From: an uncultured Bacteroidales bacterium
GTDB lineage: Bacteria > Bacteroidota > Bacteroidia > Bacteroidales > Muribaculaceae
Assembly: GCA_900549375.1 (NCBI GenBank)
Contig: URNY01000139.1
Span: forward strand, 1-6,756
Direction of reading: 5' to 3'
Length of the DNA: 6,756 bases
Below, one piece after another: positions 6,664 to 6,756 of this stretch. The notes under the pieces are model-generated. The model did not search any database and was not told the DNA's origin. It saw nothing but the letters and a program-made list of their open reading frames with translations. Each line of letters begins with the position of its first letter. The first letter of the stretch is position 1. A program made the translations under genes and the position numbers.

Positions 6664-6731
6664 GTGGATTTTGGCACTTGCTGAAAGGAGCATACCGAGG
6701 TATGTGACTGAAAGCAAGGGACAAAATACGC
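6664..6731. other. Imperfect long hairpin in otherwise unassigned sequence after the operon
   Basis: ATTTTGGCACTTGCT (6668-6682) pairs with AGCAAGGGACAAAAT (6713-6727), 13 of 15 positions. The stem can extend outward by GTG/CGC (6664-6666 with 6729-6731, one G-U pair) across a single mismatch. Inside the loop a second perfect inverted repeat, CATACC-GA-GGTATG (6691-6704), can form a small hairpin with a CGAG tetraloop. No T-run follows on either strand, so it is not a typical intrinsic terminator. One frame on each strand stays open across it (plus from 6632, minus from the edge to a stop at 6628-6630), but neither product is recognised. The rest of 6597-6756 shows nothing else I can name. 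It could be a structured RNA, a transcript end or a dispersed repeat. Confidence 0.4.
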
Positions 6732-6756
6732 CCAAGGATGCGAGACAACAGGTAAT

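Noticed and set aside
6671..6682. TTGGCACTTGCT as a second sigma-54 promoter
   Set aside because: The TTGC half follows the TTGGCAC half directly; the required five-base spacer is missing, so the -24/-12 geometry fails.

Overview
The window reads as a chromosomal segment of a Gram-negative anaerobe of the Bacteroidota, most likely order Bacteroidales. The basis is the protein style (stand-alone MacB-type ATPase with separate permeases), the lack of Shine-Dalgarno sequences, the A/T-rich leaders before start codons, and a Bacteroides-type -7 box (TAnnTTTG) before fabD. I cannot place it to genus from sequence alone. No rRNA, tRNA, CRISPR array, transposase or phage gene was seen.

Left part (1-1599, minus strand): two housekeeping genes in one transcription unit. 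fabD (malonyl-CoA:ACP transacylase, fatty acid synthesis) is followed after 11 bases by asd (aspartate-semialdehyde dehydrogenase, lysine/threonine/methionine and diaminopimelate synthesis). The asd gene runs off the left edge and lacks its C-terminal part.

Middle (1600-1911): a divergent control region. Facing left is a Bacteroides-type promoter for fabD whose -33 position lies inside a perfect 10-bp inverted repeat. Facing right is a near-consensus sigma-54 (RpoN) -24/-12 promoter, with a 6-4-6 palindrome (TGTCCG-CTTT-CGGACA) and a second copy of its left half about 80-100 bases upstream of the predicted transcription start. That is where an NtrC-family activator would bind. The right-hand operon is therefore predicted to be off unless a signal-responsive enhancer-binding protein, not encoded in this window, is active.

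Right part (1912-6596, plus strand): a tightly packed four-gene operon for a MacAB-like tripartite export system. It encodes a membrane-anchored periplasmic adaptor (HlyD/MacA family), a cytoplasmic ATPase (MacB/LolD family), and two different FtsX/MacB-type permeases that probably pair as a heterodimer. No TolC-type outer-membrane channel gene is present in the window. The substrate cannot be read from the sequence.

Right edge (6597-6756): no recognised gene, but an imperfect long hairpin of about 70 bases that is unexplained and may be a structured RNA, a terminator-like element or a dispersed repeat.
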